Below, one piece after another: positions 43,738 to 51,839 of a DNA stretch of 64,000 nucleotides. Each line of letters begins with the position of its first letter. The stretch's first letter is position 1. The notes under the pieces are model-generated. The model ran no database searches and was not told where the DNA came from. It saw nothing but the letters and a program-made list of their open reading frames with translations. The position numbers and the translations under genes were made by a program. The stretch is from Bacillus canaveralius (GTDB lineage Bacteria; Bacillota; Bacilli; Bacillales; Cytobacillaceae), in assembly GCF_002860125.1 (NCBI RefSeq), contig NZ_PGVA01000024.1:1-64000 (forward strand), in the 5' to 3' direction.

Positions 43738-44835
43738 ATGGGAAATTTTCAATTTGCTTACTGGGTACCAAATGTCAGCGGTGGGCTTGTTGTATCCAAA
43801 CTGCCTCAAAGAACAGGGTGGAATTTCGAGTCAAATAAAAAATATGCGCAAATTGCAGAACAATCGGGTTATGACTACGCTTTGCTGCAAACCCGCTTTT
43901 TTGCAAGCTATGGAGCAGAAAACCAGCTGGAGGCAATCACACTTGCTTCTGCACTCGCATCAGTCACGGATAAGTTAAAATTGATTTCTGCTGTCCATCC
44001 GGGGTTATGGCATCCTGGTGTGTATGCGAAAATGCTGGCTACTCTAGATCAAATAAGCAATGGACGCGCCGCAGTCAATATTGTCAGCGGATGGTTCAAG
44101 CAGGAATTCATCGGGTATGGCGAACCTTGGCTGGAACATGATGAACGATACCGGAGAGCGGAGGAGTTTATTCAAGTGTTAAGATCGATGTGGACAGAAG
44201 AAACAACCACTTTTAAAGGAGACTTTTACCGCATAAATGAAGCCCCGCTTAAACCAAAGCCGGTGCAGGGGGCAGAACTGCCAATATTCCAGGGCGGCAA
44301 TTCTTTGGCTGCCAAGCAAATGGCTGCCCGTGTTTCCGACTTTTACTTTATGAATGGGAATACACTGGAAGGCTTTAAGACCCAAATACATGAAGTAAAA
44401 GCACTTGCTGAAAAAGAAGGGCGCAACTTAAAGTTTGCGGTAAACGGCTTCGCTATCGTCAGGGATACAAAGGAAGAGGCAGTGCAACTATTACGGGATA
44501 TCGTCGCCAGTGCAGATGTTGAAGCAGTTAACGGCTTTAAAGAAGCGGTTAAAGAGGCTGGGCAATCAACGAGAGATAAACAGGGAATGTGGGCGAATTC
44601 CACGTTCGACGATCTTGTTCAATACAATGATGGATTTAAAACCGGCTTGATTGGGACAGCTGAACAGGTGGCTGATCGGATCATTGAGTTAAAGAAAATT
44701 GGCATCGATCTCATTTTAACCGGGCATTTCCACTACGAAGAAGATTTGCAGCGCTTTGGCGAAGAAGTCATTCCTCTTGTTAAGAAAAAAGAGCAATTAT
44801 TAGAAAAAGAGGGAACTGCAGCTTCATTTTCATAA
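43738..44835 (+). CDS. sfnG: FMNH2-dependent sulfone/sulfonate monooxygenase, SfnG-like
   Basis: This 365-residue flavin-dependent enzyme of the luciferase-like family is closest in pattern to SfnG, which converts dimethyl sulfone to methanesulfinate and formaldehyde; alkanesulfonate monooxygenase SsuD is the more distant alternative. Recognised segments are FAYWVPNVSGGLVVSKLPQR at the start, RAAVNIVSGWFKQEF, GEPWLEHDERYRRAEEF and QYNDGFKTGLIGT. AAAGGAGACGATGCTTT precedes the ATG. It is controlled by the SAM riboswitch about 200 bases upstream, so it is expressed when SAM and thus sulfur supply is low, which fits sulfur scavenging. No ssuABC or flavin reductase gene is adjacent; FMNH2 must come from elsewhere. 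Confidence 0.85.
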   Translation: MGNFQFAYWVPNVSGGLVVSKLPQRTGWNFESNKKYAQIAEQSGYDYALLQTRFFASYGAENQLEAITLASALASVTDKLKLISAVHPGLWHPGVYAKMLATLDQISNGRAAVNIVSGWFKQEFIGYGEPWLEHDERYRRAEEFIQVLRSMWTEETTTFKGDFYRINEAPLKPKPVQGAELPIFQGGNSLAAKQMAARVSDFYFMNGNTLEGFKTQIHEVKALAEKEGRNLKFAVNGFAIVRDTKEEAVQLLRDIVASADVEAVNGFKEAVKEAGQSTRDKQGMWANSTFDDLVQYNDGFKTGLIGTAEQVADRIIELKKIGIDLILTGHFHYEEDLQRFGEEVIPLVKKKEQLLEKEGTAASFS

Positions 44836-44887
44836 GACTATTCATGTAGCTAAACCTTTAAAAAGCCATTCTGGTTGAGTGACTGGA

Positions 44888-44917
44888 AGAAGGAAGCTTG
44901 ATTGCTCCCTTCTTCTT
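44888..44917. terminator. Bidirectional terminator sfnG/yuxO
   Basis: GAAGAAGG-AGC pairs with GCT-CCTTCTTC around TTGA-like loop bases between convergent genes. Confidence 0.75.
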
Positions 44918-44931
44918 AAAAATTTATGATG

Positions 44932-45315
44932 TTATTTTCTTTTTAGCACCGCCATTGTGCATCTTGAAACACAGATCAGCTTTTCCTGTTCATCAACAAT
45001 TTTAATATCCCATACCATCGTCGTTTTTCCCTGATGCAGTACTGTGGCTCTTGCTGTAACAACTCCATCCGTTTTGCCGCGGACATGATTGGCGTTAATT
45101 TCCAGTCCTGCAACAGCTTCTGTTTCTTTGTCGACCAGCTCATACGCACCTATACTTGCAACGGTCTCCGCAAGGGCTACAGAAGCTCCTCCATGCAGAA
45201 GGCCAAAAGGCTGCCTCGTTCTTTCATTAACCGGCATTGTCGCAGTTACCTTCCCCTTTTCGAGTTCAGTGATCTCAATCCCGAGTGTGCTGATAAACGT
45301 CTTTTCAATGTTCAA
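44932..45315 (-). CDS. yuxO: Hotdog-fold thioesterase (YuxO-like)
   Basis: This 127-residue acyl-CoA thioesterase of the PaaI/4-hydroxybenzoyl-CoA type has the active-site segment QPFGLLHGGASVALAETVAS (histidine-glycine-glycine plus glutamate) and ANHVRGKTDGVV. It has no signal peptide. In B. subtilis yuxO lies directly downstream of comA; in other bacteria the homologue MenI hydrolyses DHNA-CoA in menaquinone synthesis, which is a plausible activity here. AAGGGGGAAT precedes the ATG. It is convergent with sfnG. The com genes that should lie upstream are missing, and a repeat array takes their place. Confidence 0.88.
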   Translation of the reverse strand: MNIEKTFISTLGIEITELEKGKVTATMPVNERTRQPFGLLHGGASVALAETVASIGAYELVDKETEAVAGLEINANHVRGKTDGVVTARATVLHQGKTTMVWDIKIVDEQEKLICVSRCTMAVLKRK

Positions 45316-45410
45316 ACCGATTCCCCCTTAATATGATAACATCGTTATTATAACGGGCCTGGATGTAATTGTCGTGTATAGTCATGGTTATAGAAGTTTG
45401 AAATTGCCCG

Positions 45411-45543
45411 CTTTTTAACTTTCAAATATATCGTCATTTCAGCCGCTTTATCGTCAACTTTTCTAATATATCATTAACTTCAGCCGCTTTATCGTCAACT
45501 TTTCTTATATGTCATCAACTTCACCCTCTTTATCGTTGACTAA
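45411..45543. repeat. Second tandem array of the ~21-nt repeat (6-7 copies)
   Basis: The same core as at 8.3 kb, TCRTCAACTT, recurs at 45431, 45451, 45471, 45492, 45512 and 45533 (spacing 20-21), with a degenerate copy near 45411. Here ATTTCAGCCGCTTTATCG and ACTTTTCTTATAT alternate, so a two-unit higher order of 41 bases is visible. It ends at the DedA stop codon. No ribosome site or start supports coding. It is one of two sites in this window, about 37 kb apart. Confidence 0.85.
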
Positions 45544-46148
45544 CTTGCCTGCATCTTTTCCCTTCGCTTTTTTCGAACCACTTTAACCGATAGAAAAATG
45601 GCTGCACACACCCCCAAGATCAATAACAGCTCTTTCCCGTATTGCATAATTGTGTCGATCTCCTCGCCAAATATGTATCCTAACGTGAACATAATCAACA
45701 GCCAAACGAAAGCACCTGAATACGCAAATAATGCAAAAGATTTATAAGGCAGCCGGCTGGAGCCATACAAAAAGGGGACGAAGTTTCTGACACCGGGCAG
45801 AAAATAGCTGAACGAAAGAGAGAATGCATGATATTTTTCGATTAAATACAATGATTTGTCTATCGACTTGGAGAACTTGTTCTTTTTTGCGAACATGCGG
45901 AGCAGCGGCCTTCCAAGAAAATGGCCAAGCGCATAGATCGTTGTTAATGCCGTCAAAATTCCAAAGTACACAACGAGAAAGGTCAAGATTGGATTTAAAA
46001 CACCTTGTGATGTTGCAAGGCCTACGGTCATTACAATTAACTCATTTGGGATCGGCATTCCAAAAATACCTAACCACAGCCACAGGAAAAGCGCCCAATA
46101 ACCGCCCTCCTCAATAATATTAAGTATAAACTCCAGATCCACTCGCAT
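45540..46148 (-). CDS. DedA-family membrane protein
   Basis: This protein of about 202 residues belongs to the DedA/SNARE-associated family, whose members flip phospholipids or undecaprenyl phosphate across the membrane. Signatures are FGMPIPNELIVMTVG near residue 30, FLGRPLLRMF, and the conserved SYFLPGVRNFVPFLYGSSRLPYKSF with the essential arginine (only its core is cited). Four or five hydrophobic segments are seen, with a basic C-terminus (KKRREK). The start is ambiguous: ATG 46148 overlaps AGGGGAGG closely, whereas GTG 46142 has better spacing. It occupies the place of the com gene cluster of B. subtilis. Its stop lies at the edge of the repeat array. Confidence 0.87.
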   Translation of the reverse strand: MRVDLEFILNIIEEGGYWALFLWLWLGIFGMPIPNELIVMTVGLATSQGVLNPILTFLVVYFGILTALTTIYALGHFLGRPLLRMFAKKNKFSKSIDKSLYLIEKYHAFSLSFSYFLPGVRNFVPFLYGSSRLPYKSFALFAYSGAFVWLLIMFTLGYIFGEEIDTIMQYGKELLLILGVCAAIFLSVKVVRKKRREKMQAS

Positions 46149-46289
46149 TCCCTCCCCTCGCAATTCCATTTAGGGCATGCGTACTCTCGAGCTATTTTAT
46201 ATTGTATTATTAATTTCGATGTTTTTTTATGTTTTCCTTTTTTAATAATCACGTAGCTTGCGTAAACGAGCAGGTTTCCAGAGAATTAA

Positions 46290-46322
46290 AAGACCGCTAA
46301 TGACTGAACACCAGCGGTCTTA
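46290..46322. terminator. Terminator after Gly/Tyr-rich gene
   Basis: AAGACCGCT and AGCGGTCTT form a 9-bp stem, about 100 bases beyond the stop of the small gene and upstream of the DedA gene. Confidence 0.7.
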
Positions 46323-46421
46323 CAGATAATTCACGTAAAGCATCCATCTCACGAATTATAAATCGGAGCCTGCAGCTCTAAATATCTTAAACATCTCCTC
46401 CAAAGAGCTGTTTTGCTTGAA

Positions 46422-46637
46422 CTAGTACGGATAGCCGCCGTAGCCGCCGTATCCACCATAGCCACCGTAGCCATAGCCGTATGGAGGATATGGAGGATAA
46501 TAAGGATATGGTGGGTAGTACGGACGTGGATACAATAAAGCGCTGCCGACAAGCCCGCCTATTAGCCCACCGACAAATGGCCCGCCAAAAAAGAACCTTC
46601 TTCTTCCATATCCATAAGGTCGTCTATAATCATACAT
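46422..46637 (-). CDS. Small Gly/Tyr/Pro-rich protein
   Basis: This 71-residue protein starts with a basic, arginine-rich segment (DYRRPYGYGRRRFFFGG), has one glycine-rich hydrophobic stretch (about 20-35) and ends in proline-tyrosine and GGYGGYGGYGG repeats. Low-complexity proteins of this kind are known in Bacillus spore coats and as small secreted or surface proteins, but no family is recognised with certainty. AGAAGGAGGTACCCAA before the ATG is an almost perfect ribosome site, which supports real and strong expression. It is monocistronic. Its role in the coat or crust is only an inference. Confidence 0.75.
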   Translation of the reverse strand: MYDYRRPYGYGRRRFFFGGPFVGGLIGGLVGSALLYPRPYYPPYPYYPPYPPYGYGYGGYGGYGGYGGYPY

Positions 46638-46783
46638 TTGGGTACCTCCTTCTCCTATAAAACTTGCTTACACTACTTCATATGCAAAATGCCCCTACTT
46701 TGAGTGGGCGAATCCAGTATTTGCAAGGGTTCCTTACATTGTTGACGAGGTTCTTCCGAAAGATCCCATTCTTTCATCCGCAT

Positions 46784-46814
46784 AAAAAAACCCCGGAAAC
46801 TGAGGTTCCGAAGT
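46784..46814 (-). terminator. Terminator of pepA
   Basis: On the minus strand CTTCGGAA pairs with TTTCCGGGG (G-U pairs) and is followed by seven T. Confidence 0.75.
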
Positions 46815-46824
46815 TTCATTTACT

Positions 46825-48327
46825 CTATTTTGTCTCAAAACGTTCAACAAGCAGGGCAAGTGTCCGCACCATAACTCCTGTCGCACCGGCAGGACCGAGG
46901 TTGCTTTCTTTTTTTGTCGTTGCTGTACCGGCAATGTCAAGGTGTACCCAAGGTGTGTCTTCTGCGAACTCACCAACAAACGCTCCGCCCATAATCGCAT
47001 GGCCTTCACGGCCAGGAGAATTGTTTAAATCGGCAATTTTGCTGCTTCTAACCCGTTCTTTATCATCTTCAAATAATGGCAGGCGCCAAATCCGTTCTCC
47101 AGCTTCCAATGACGCTTCAAGCACTTGCTCAAAAAGCTGCTCATTATTCGTCAACGCCCCGGTTGTCTCTGTTCCAAGTGCAACGATCACTCCACCTGTT
47201 AATGTGGCAATATCAACTAAATAATCAGCACCGTGATGCTTTGCATACGTAACTGCATCTGCAAGGACGAGCCTGCCTTCCGCATCGGTATTCAGGACTT
47301 CAATTGTTTTTCCGCTCATCGAGGTAATTACATCATCAGGTTTCATTGCTGATCCACTGATCATATTATCTGTCGAAGCAATGACAGCAACGACGTTTTG
47401 CTCCGGTTTCAGCTCGCCGATGACCTCCATGGCGCCAAGGACAGCTGCCGCGCCTCCCATATCCATTTTCATCCCAACAATTCCATCCTTCGGTTTAAGC
47501 GAATAACCACCGGTATCAAACGTTATTCCTTTCCCCACAAGGCCAATAACGTCCTTCCACTCTTCTTTTCCCTGGTATTTGAGGACAATCATTTTGGGTG
47601 GTTCGGAAGATCCCTGGTTTACGGCTAATAATGCTCCCATCCCAAGCTTCTGCATTTCTTCTTTGCCCAGTACCTCGGCTTCAAAATCATATTTGGCGGC
47701 AAGCTCCTTCGCGTAGTTTGCCATATCTGTCGCAGTAAGCATATTGCCGGGAAGGTTTACTAGCGTACGGGCGGAGTTTGTTCCGTGACCATAGGCTGCG
47801 CCAACTGATAATGAAGCGCGAATGTCCTCTTCATCCGCCAGTTCACAGTAGACGGAGATGATTTCGATTTTCTTTTCCGGTTCATTCGACTTTTGCTTAT
47901 AGCCTTCAAAACGGTATGTCGTCAAGGCGAAAGCTTCACTTAAAGCATGGGCGGCGTCCTGTGAGTCGACGTCCTCATTCGTAAAAGAATCCAAATATAC
48001 AGCGGCTTCCTGGTACTTGGCTGATTCGATAGCCTTAAATGTTGCACCAAAGGCTTCACGGAGCAGTTCGAATGAAAAATCTTTTTGTTTACCGAGCCCG
48101 ACAAAAACAATCCGTTTTGCAGCAATTTTTCCAAATGTATGTATGATAGAGATTGCTTTTTTCTTTGCTGCAATATCGCCGTGTTTTATAAGTTCATTCA
48201 GCTGGGCTGCAAATTCGTCATCGACACCTGCGATGATTCCTTCAAGCTTGGCCGGTTTATCAAAAATGCCAACCACTAAGCATTCATGCTCATTTGCAAA
48301 ACTAAAGTCTTTTTTTATTTGAAACAT
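46825..48327 (-). CDS. pepA: Leucyl aminopeptidase (PepA/YuiE)
   Basis: This cytosolic M17 metallopeptidase removes N-terminal amino acids and helps recycle peptides. The N-terminal macro-like domain covers residues 1-160. The catalytic domain has two-metal ligands in [16 protein letters not shown] and [14 protein letters not shown] and the family signature [10 protein letters not shown] with catalytic arginine. The length of 500 residues is normal for YuiE. The start at 48327 is preferred because GGGGGTGG is 5 bases upstream; five in-frame residues before it overlap that site. The gene is monocistronic with a terminator. Its order before yuiD agrees with B. subtilis. Confidence 0.94.
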   Translation of the reverse strand: MFQIKKDFSFANEHECLVVGIFDKPAKLEGIIAGVDDEFAAQLNELIKHGDIAAKKKAISIIHTFGKIAAKRIVFVGLGKQKDFSFELLREAFGATFKAIESAKYQEAAVYLDSFTNEDVDSQDAAHALSEAFALTTYRFEGYKQKSNEPEKKIEIISVYCELADEEDIRASLSVGAAYGHGTNSARTLVNLPGNMLTATDMANYAKELAAKYDFEAEVLGKEEMQKLGMGALLAVNQGSSEPPKMIVLKYQGKEEWKDVIGLVGKGITFDTGGYSLKPKDGIVGMKMDMGGAAAVLGAMEVIGELKPEQNVVAVIASTDNMISGSAMKPDDVITSMSGKTIEVLNTDAEGRLVLADAVTYAKHHGADYLVDIATLTGGVIVALGTETTGALTNNEQLFEQVLEASLEAGERIWRLPLFEDDKERVRSSKIADLNNSPGREGHAIMGGAFVGEFAEDTPWVHLDIAGTATTKKESNLGPAGATGVMVRTLALLVERFETK

Positions 48328-48808
48328 TCCAACCACCCCCAAAGTATTGGATTTATTATAACGAAAAAAAACAAATATTTCGAGTGTCTAATCATCTTTC
48401 AAAATTAAATACAACTTTGCAACTCAGTAAACCGTCTGTTCGTGAAAAAGGAACACGATCGATATCTTTTGGTATAATAATATGGCATTGTTCCATAAAC
48501 TGATTGATTCTTTTCTAGATCAAGTCCACTTTATCAAAAACTCATAATACTCAAGATGAAGATACACGGGCAACTTCACTCCCTGTGATGAACGGCGTAT
48601 ATTCTCATTTTGCACATTAATCTCAGTCAATTTTTATCCTTAACAAAAGTAGCAAACCATTTTAAATGTTTTCAATTTTTCATAGAGGTTATTACATAAT
48701 ATAGCTGGTTTTGGATATATTACGATTTTTCCTAAAGGAACAATTCACTAACTTTTCTTTTATCGTATATAAGATATAGAGGTATTAACTAAAAAGGTGG
48801 TTTTTTAA
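48328..48808. other. Divergent intergenic region pepA-yuiD
   Basis: The 480-base AT-rich gap shows no reading frame with a ribosome site and no RNA motif I recognise. GGTATAATAATATGG near 48.47-48.48 kb looks like an extended -10 on the plus strand, but lies more than 300 bases from yuiD. Confidence 0.5.
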
Positions 48809-49288
48809 TTGGATTTTTTTATGAATTTTCCTTTCTGGGCGGCGTTGGCAGCGATTTTTTTCGCTCAGTTTGTGAAAGTCCCGATTCAATTCATCGCAAC
48901 CAGAAGGCTTGACTGGTCCTTGCTGACGAGCACGGGGGGAATGCCAAGCTCCCATTCCGCAGCCGTTACTGCTCTATCAACAGGTGTGGCGCTTGAGACG
49001 GGTTTAGACTCCGCCGTGTTTGCTGTGGCAGCTGTTTTTGCGATCATTACGATGTTCGATGCAACCGGTGTGCGCCGCCAGGCTGGCGAGCAGGCAATTG
49101 TGCTTAACCAGCTTGTTGCTGATTTTGCCAAGTTCGTCGTGGAGGCAAAGGTATGGCAGCAAAAGCCGGAGCAGGAAAAGCGGAAAGAGCTTAAGGAGTT
49201 GCTCGGGCATAAGCCGATTGAAGTCTTTTTTGGTGGATTAACTGGAGTGCTCCTGACTTTGCTTCTCTATTTTCTCTTTAACGTATAG
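48809..49288 (+). CDS. yuiD: YuiD-family membrane protein (divergent PAP2, DUF212)
   Basis: This 159-residue membrane protein resembles acid phosphatase/vanadium haloperoxidase-like proteins. It has the phosphatase-like GGMPSSHSAAVTAL near residue 47 and MFDATGVRRQAGEQA near 88, with three to four hydrophobic segments. The family is widespread in Firmicutes and plants; its substrate, likely a lipid or polyprenyl phosphate, is not proven. It starts at TTG 48809 with AAGGTGG 9 bases upstream. It is followed after 11 bases by a BtuF-like gene, so the two form an operon. In B. subtilis yuiD lies between yuiE and yuiC. Confidence 0.88.
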   Translation: MDFFMNFPFWAALAAIFFAQFVKVPIQFIATRRLDWSLLTSTGGMPSSHSAAVTALSTGVALETGLDSAVFAVAAVFAIITMFDATGVRRQAGEQAIVLNQLVADFAKFVVEAKVWQQKPEQEKRKELKELLGHKPIEVFFGGLTGVLLTLLLYFLFNV

Positions 49289-49299
49289 GAGGCCGTATC

Positions 49300-50088
49300 A
49301 TGCGAATCGTGTCATTATGTCCAAGTAATACAGAAATCATTGCTTATCTGGAACTGACCGAAGCTCTGGTCGGGGTTGATGATTTTTCCGACTGGCCGGA
49401 TTGTGTACATCACCTCCCGAGGCTCGGACCTGATTTGTCAATTGATCTTGACAAGGTTGAACAATTGAAGCCGGATCTTGTACTGGCGTCATTGAGCGTA
49501 CCAGGGATGGAAAAAAATGTGGCGGAGCTCGAAAAAAGGAGCATCCCGCATATCGTTTTAAATCCGCAAAGCCTTTCCGATATTCAGGAAGACCTCCTGA
49601 AAACCGCTGAAGCTTTAAATGTGCCGGCACACGGGAGAAGAGCCGCCGCCAATTTTGCACTAAGGCTTGCGAAATTGAACGAGGCGGCCTCAACAGTTCA
49701 ACAGCGGCCGTCGCTTTATTGGGAATGGTGGCCCAAGCCCGTATTTACGCCGGGGAAAATAAACTGGCTGACCGAAATTAGCCAAGCTGTCGGTGCTTAT
49801 AATGTCTTTCACGATGTTGAGCTTGCAAGCGTCCAGACAGATTGGAACGATGTACTTGATCGGAACCCGGATTATATTTGCCTTGCCTGGGTTGGTGTAA
49901 GGCGGGGAAAAGTAAATCCCGATATCGTAAAAAAGCGGCCTGGATGGTCCAAGCTTAAAGCCATAGAACACAATCGGATCTTTGTTCTTGAGGAAGAACT
50001 TTTTTGCCGCCCATCCCCCCGGCTGCTTGAAGGAGCCGAAAAACTCTTCCAATTAATTCATGGCAAACAAAAAACAGGCAGCGTGTAA
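49300..50088 (+). CDS. Cytosolic BtuF-like (Fe/B12 periplasmic-binding fold) protein
   Basis: This 262-residue protein has the helical-backbone substrate-binding fold of cobalamin/siderophore receptors (RIVSLCPSNTEIIAYL, VGVDDFSDWP, LKPDLVLASLS, LYWEWWPKPVFTPGKINWL), but the first residues are already the first beta-strand. There is no signal peptide or lipobox, so it should stay in the cytosol. Stand-alone versions are known in Bacillus and are often labelled cobalamin-binding protein, without a proven ligand. It follows yuiD by 11 bases with AGGAGGC before the ATG, implying co-expression. No ABC permease or ATPase is adjacent. A terminator follows. Confidence 0.85.
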   Translation: MRIVSLCPSNTEIIAYLELTEALVGVDDFSDWPDCVHHLPRLGPDLSIDLDKVEQLKPDLVLASLSVPGMEKNVAELEKRSIPHIVLNPQSLSDIQEDLLKTAEALNVPAHGRRAAANFALRLAKLNEAASTVQQRPSLYWEWWPKPVFTPGKINWLTEISQAVGAYNVFHDVELASVQTDWNDVLDRNPDYICLAWVGVRRGKVNPDIVKKRPGWSKLKAIEHNRIFVLEEELFCRPSPRLLEGAEKLFQLIHGKQKTGSV

Positions 50089-50106
50089 AATAACTGCCTG
50101 TTTTTA
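50071..50106. terminator. Bidirectional terminator BtuF-like/yuiC
   Basis: AAAACAGGCAG and CTGCCTGTTTT form an 11-bp stem overlapping the stop of the BtuF-like gene; both flanks have T runs. Confidence 0.88.
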
Positions 50107-50108
50107 TT

Positions 50109-50843
50109 CTATTCTTTGTCCGTGCTTATATACTGCTGCCTGAATACTTGCATCGGTTCGGCTTCGTTCAATGCTGTTAAATCCTCTTCCGTGAGTTTCC
50201 CATCTCCACGCTCAACAACGAAAACATCAATTGTTTTCTTGCCCCAATTCGTGAAAACATCGTCGACGGTTTCGTAATAAAGATCGAGTTTATTGCCTTT
50301 AATGGCTCCGCCTTTATCTGCTACCACACCAAAGCCATAACCAGGAATGAACAAAATGGTTCCGATCGGAAATACATTTAAATCTGCTGCTACTGTCGAA
50401 TAGAGATCCCTTTTCACCTTCACCCCGGAGTATGTAATGCCGTAAGCAGGGTGGTCAGAACCTTTTCCGGTAGACTCATAGCCGGCTGTGTAACCTGTGG
50501 CCACAACAGTCTCTGTCGGATACTGATTCAAATTAAACTGGTCCTCTAATGATGGCAAAGTTCCAGCTACAGCATTGGTTGACGAGATTTTCGGTTCAAC
50601 CTGTGCTACTTTTTGAATAAACTTAAATGCAAGCCCGATAGTTTTTATATTATGATCAAAATAGTTTCTGTCTTCAATCTCATTTTGCCCTTCATGTCCC
50701 CTTTGTGCCATCGCAACAAACGTCTTCGCTTCAACACCTGAAATAGCTTGGAATGTTGTCGATATAGCTGCCAAACATAAAATAGTCATTACTGAACGCT
50801 TAATCCAAACTTTTGGTTTCATCAAAATTTTCACTCCTCCCAA
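50109..50843 (-). CDS. yuiC: Exported 3D-domain protein (YuiC, Sps-type muralytic enzyme)
   Basis: This exported cell-wall protein of 244 residues has a hydrophobic segment at about 15-35 that works as signal or anchor. The C-terminal 3D domain, about residues 120-225, contains [19 protein letters not shown], then [19 protein letters not shown], whose aspartates give the domain its name. YuiC is related to resuscitation-promoting factors and acts as a lytic transglycosylase-like enzyme in stationary-phase survival. The middle part (residues 40-110) is not conserved. GGGAGGAGTG is just before the ATG-proximal region; the exact start within the first 10 residues is open. Monocistronic. Confidence 0.88.
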   Translation of the reverse strand: MGGVKILMKPKVWIKRSVMTILCLAAISTTFQAISGVEAKTFVAMAQRGHEGQNEIEDRNYFDHNIKTIGLAFKFIQKVAQVEPKISSTNAVAGTLPSLEDQFNLNQYPTETVVATGYTAGYESTGKGSDHPAYGITYSGVKVKRDLYSTVAADLNVFPIGTILFIPGYGFGVVADKGGAIKGNKLDLYYETVDDVFTNWGKKTIDVFVVERGDGKLTEEDLTALNEAEPMQVFRQQYISTDKE

Positions 50844-51097
50844 GACTATTCATTTCCCATATATCAGAGAAATATTCCTAAAAGGAGAAAAAACACAGGA
50901 AAATAAGGCTATAAGCTAAAAGTTTTGCAATTTACTAGCAAGTTATGTATTATGGAAGCTTTGTGCTGGATAAGGGAAAGGCATGATGAGCCGGATTGCC
51001 CGGGATAATAATGTTTGTTAATATAAATGCGGAATTTTGTCGTTTTTTGTTGGCGCAATTTGCCCTTCTTATCTACCGGGTTGATTTAAGCATAAAA

Positions 51098-51127
51098 AAA
51101 GAACCCTCTCAAAATGAGAAGATTCTA
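51098..51127 (-). terminator. Terminator of yuiB
   Basis: AGAATCTTCTCA pairs with TGAGAGGGTTCT (12 bp with mismatched middle) and is followed by seven T on the minus strand. The 5' arm overlaps the yuiB stop. Confidence 0.8.
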
Positions 51128-51445
51128 AAACATTTGATAGCCCTTTTTACGAAGCAGTTTAATGACGATTCCGGCCAGAATCGCTCCAGCCAGGCCGCTG
51201 CTTAAAATCAGCACATCAGACAAGGCCAATCTTGAAAATTTTACACCCAAATCAGTTAATGCTGTTTTGCTGCTAGTGAAATATTCGATAAAACGAACAT
51301 CGTCGACAATAATGATCGCGATCAGAGGATACACAATTGCCATTATCCAAGACATGCGCAGTAGCATATTTAATAAAAAACCAATGCCAAAAAACAACAC
51401 AAAAAACAAAAGCATTGATATGATTAATGTAACAATCGTTAGCAT
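51125..51445 (-). CDS. yuiB: YuiB-like membrane protein
   Basis: This 106-residue membrane protein has three hydrophobic segments, near residues 1-28, 32-48 and 75-97, and ends with the basic KLLRKKGYQMF. It matches the length and place of B. subtilis YuiB between yuiC and yuiA. Function unknown. GGGAGGAAA lies 7 bases before ATG 51445. There is no recognisable catalytic motif. A terminator from yuiA lies upstream, so it has its own promoter. Confidence 0.85.
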   Translation of the reverse strand: MLTIVTLIISMLLFFVLFFGIGFLLNMLLRMSWIMAIVYPLIAIIIVDDVRFIEYFTSSKTALTDLGVKFSRLALSDVLILSSGLAGAILAGIVIKLLRKKGYQMF

Positions 51446-51521
51446 TCCATTTCCTCCCTTAACACATCAATTTTAAGTGTACTGAAAGGAAGTAAACCCG
51501 TCAATTTAAATAACAGAAAAA

Positions 51522-51546
51522 AACTCCGCATTTTGCGAAGTTTATT
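51522..51546 (-). terminator. Terminator of yuiA
   Basis: AACTTCGCA and TGCGGAGTT form a 9-bp stem (one mismatch) with seven T after it on the minus strand. Confidence 0.75.
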
Positions 51547-51558
51547 CATTAATTATTG

Positions 51559-51684
51559 TTATTTTTTGCTTTTCCCCGAACCGCCGCAGCAGGAGCATGT
51601 TTCAGAGCCACCTAGCAAAAGCTGAAAATACCCTTTTCCTGCGCAGTATGGACAATCTTTTGAATCCAGCTTCTTTGCTGTCAT
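51559..51684 (-). CDS. yuiA: YuiA-like tiny zinc-finger protein (41 residues)
   Basis: This short gene was found by reading the minus strand. The protein has two CxxCxGxG-type repeats, CPYCAGKG near residue 11 and CSCCGGSG near residue 30, the pattern of the DnaJ cysteine-rich domain, and would bind one zinc ion. It ends in SGKSKK. AAGGAGATG lies 6-7 bases before the ATG and a terminator follows the stop, so it is a complete single-gene unit. Its position beside yuiB matches B. subtilis yuiA. Function unknown; a role in protein folding or redox sensing is only suggested by the motif. Confidence 0.82.
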   Translation of the reverse strand: MTAKKLDSKDCPYCAGKGYFQLLLGGSETCSCCGGSGKSKK

Positions 51685-51839
51685 CTGAACCATCTCCTTA
51701 TATATCACTGAATGTTCTGATAATATATCAAAATTTATTTTAAAAGCAAAGGAGCAAAATCAACGAAAAAACGCATGTGTAAACGCATACATAACTCTTT
51801 TTCTCCTGATTTCATTTGTTTACTCAATATTTCTGAATA

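Noticed and set aside
46664-47224. 186-codon frame opposite pepA and its terminator
   Set aside because: It crosses the terminator and runs antisense to the aminopeptidase catalytic domain.
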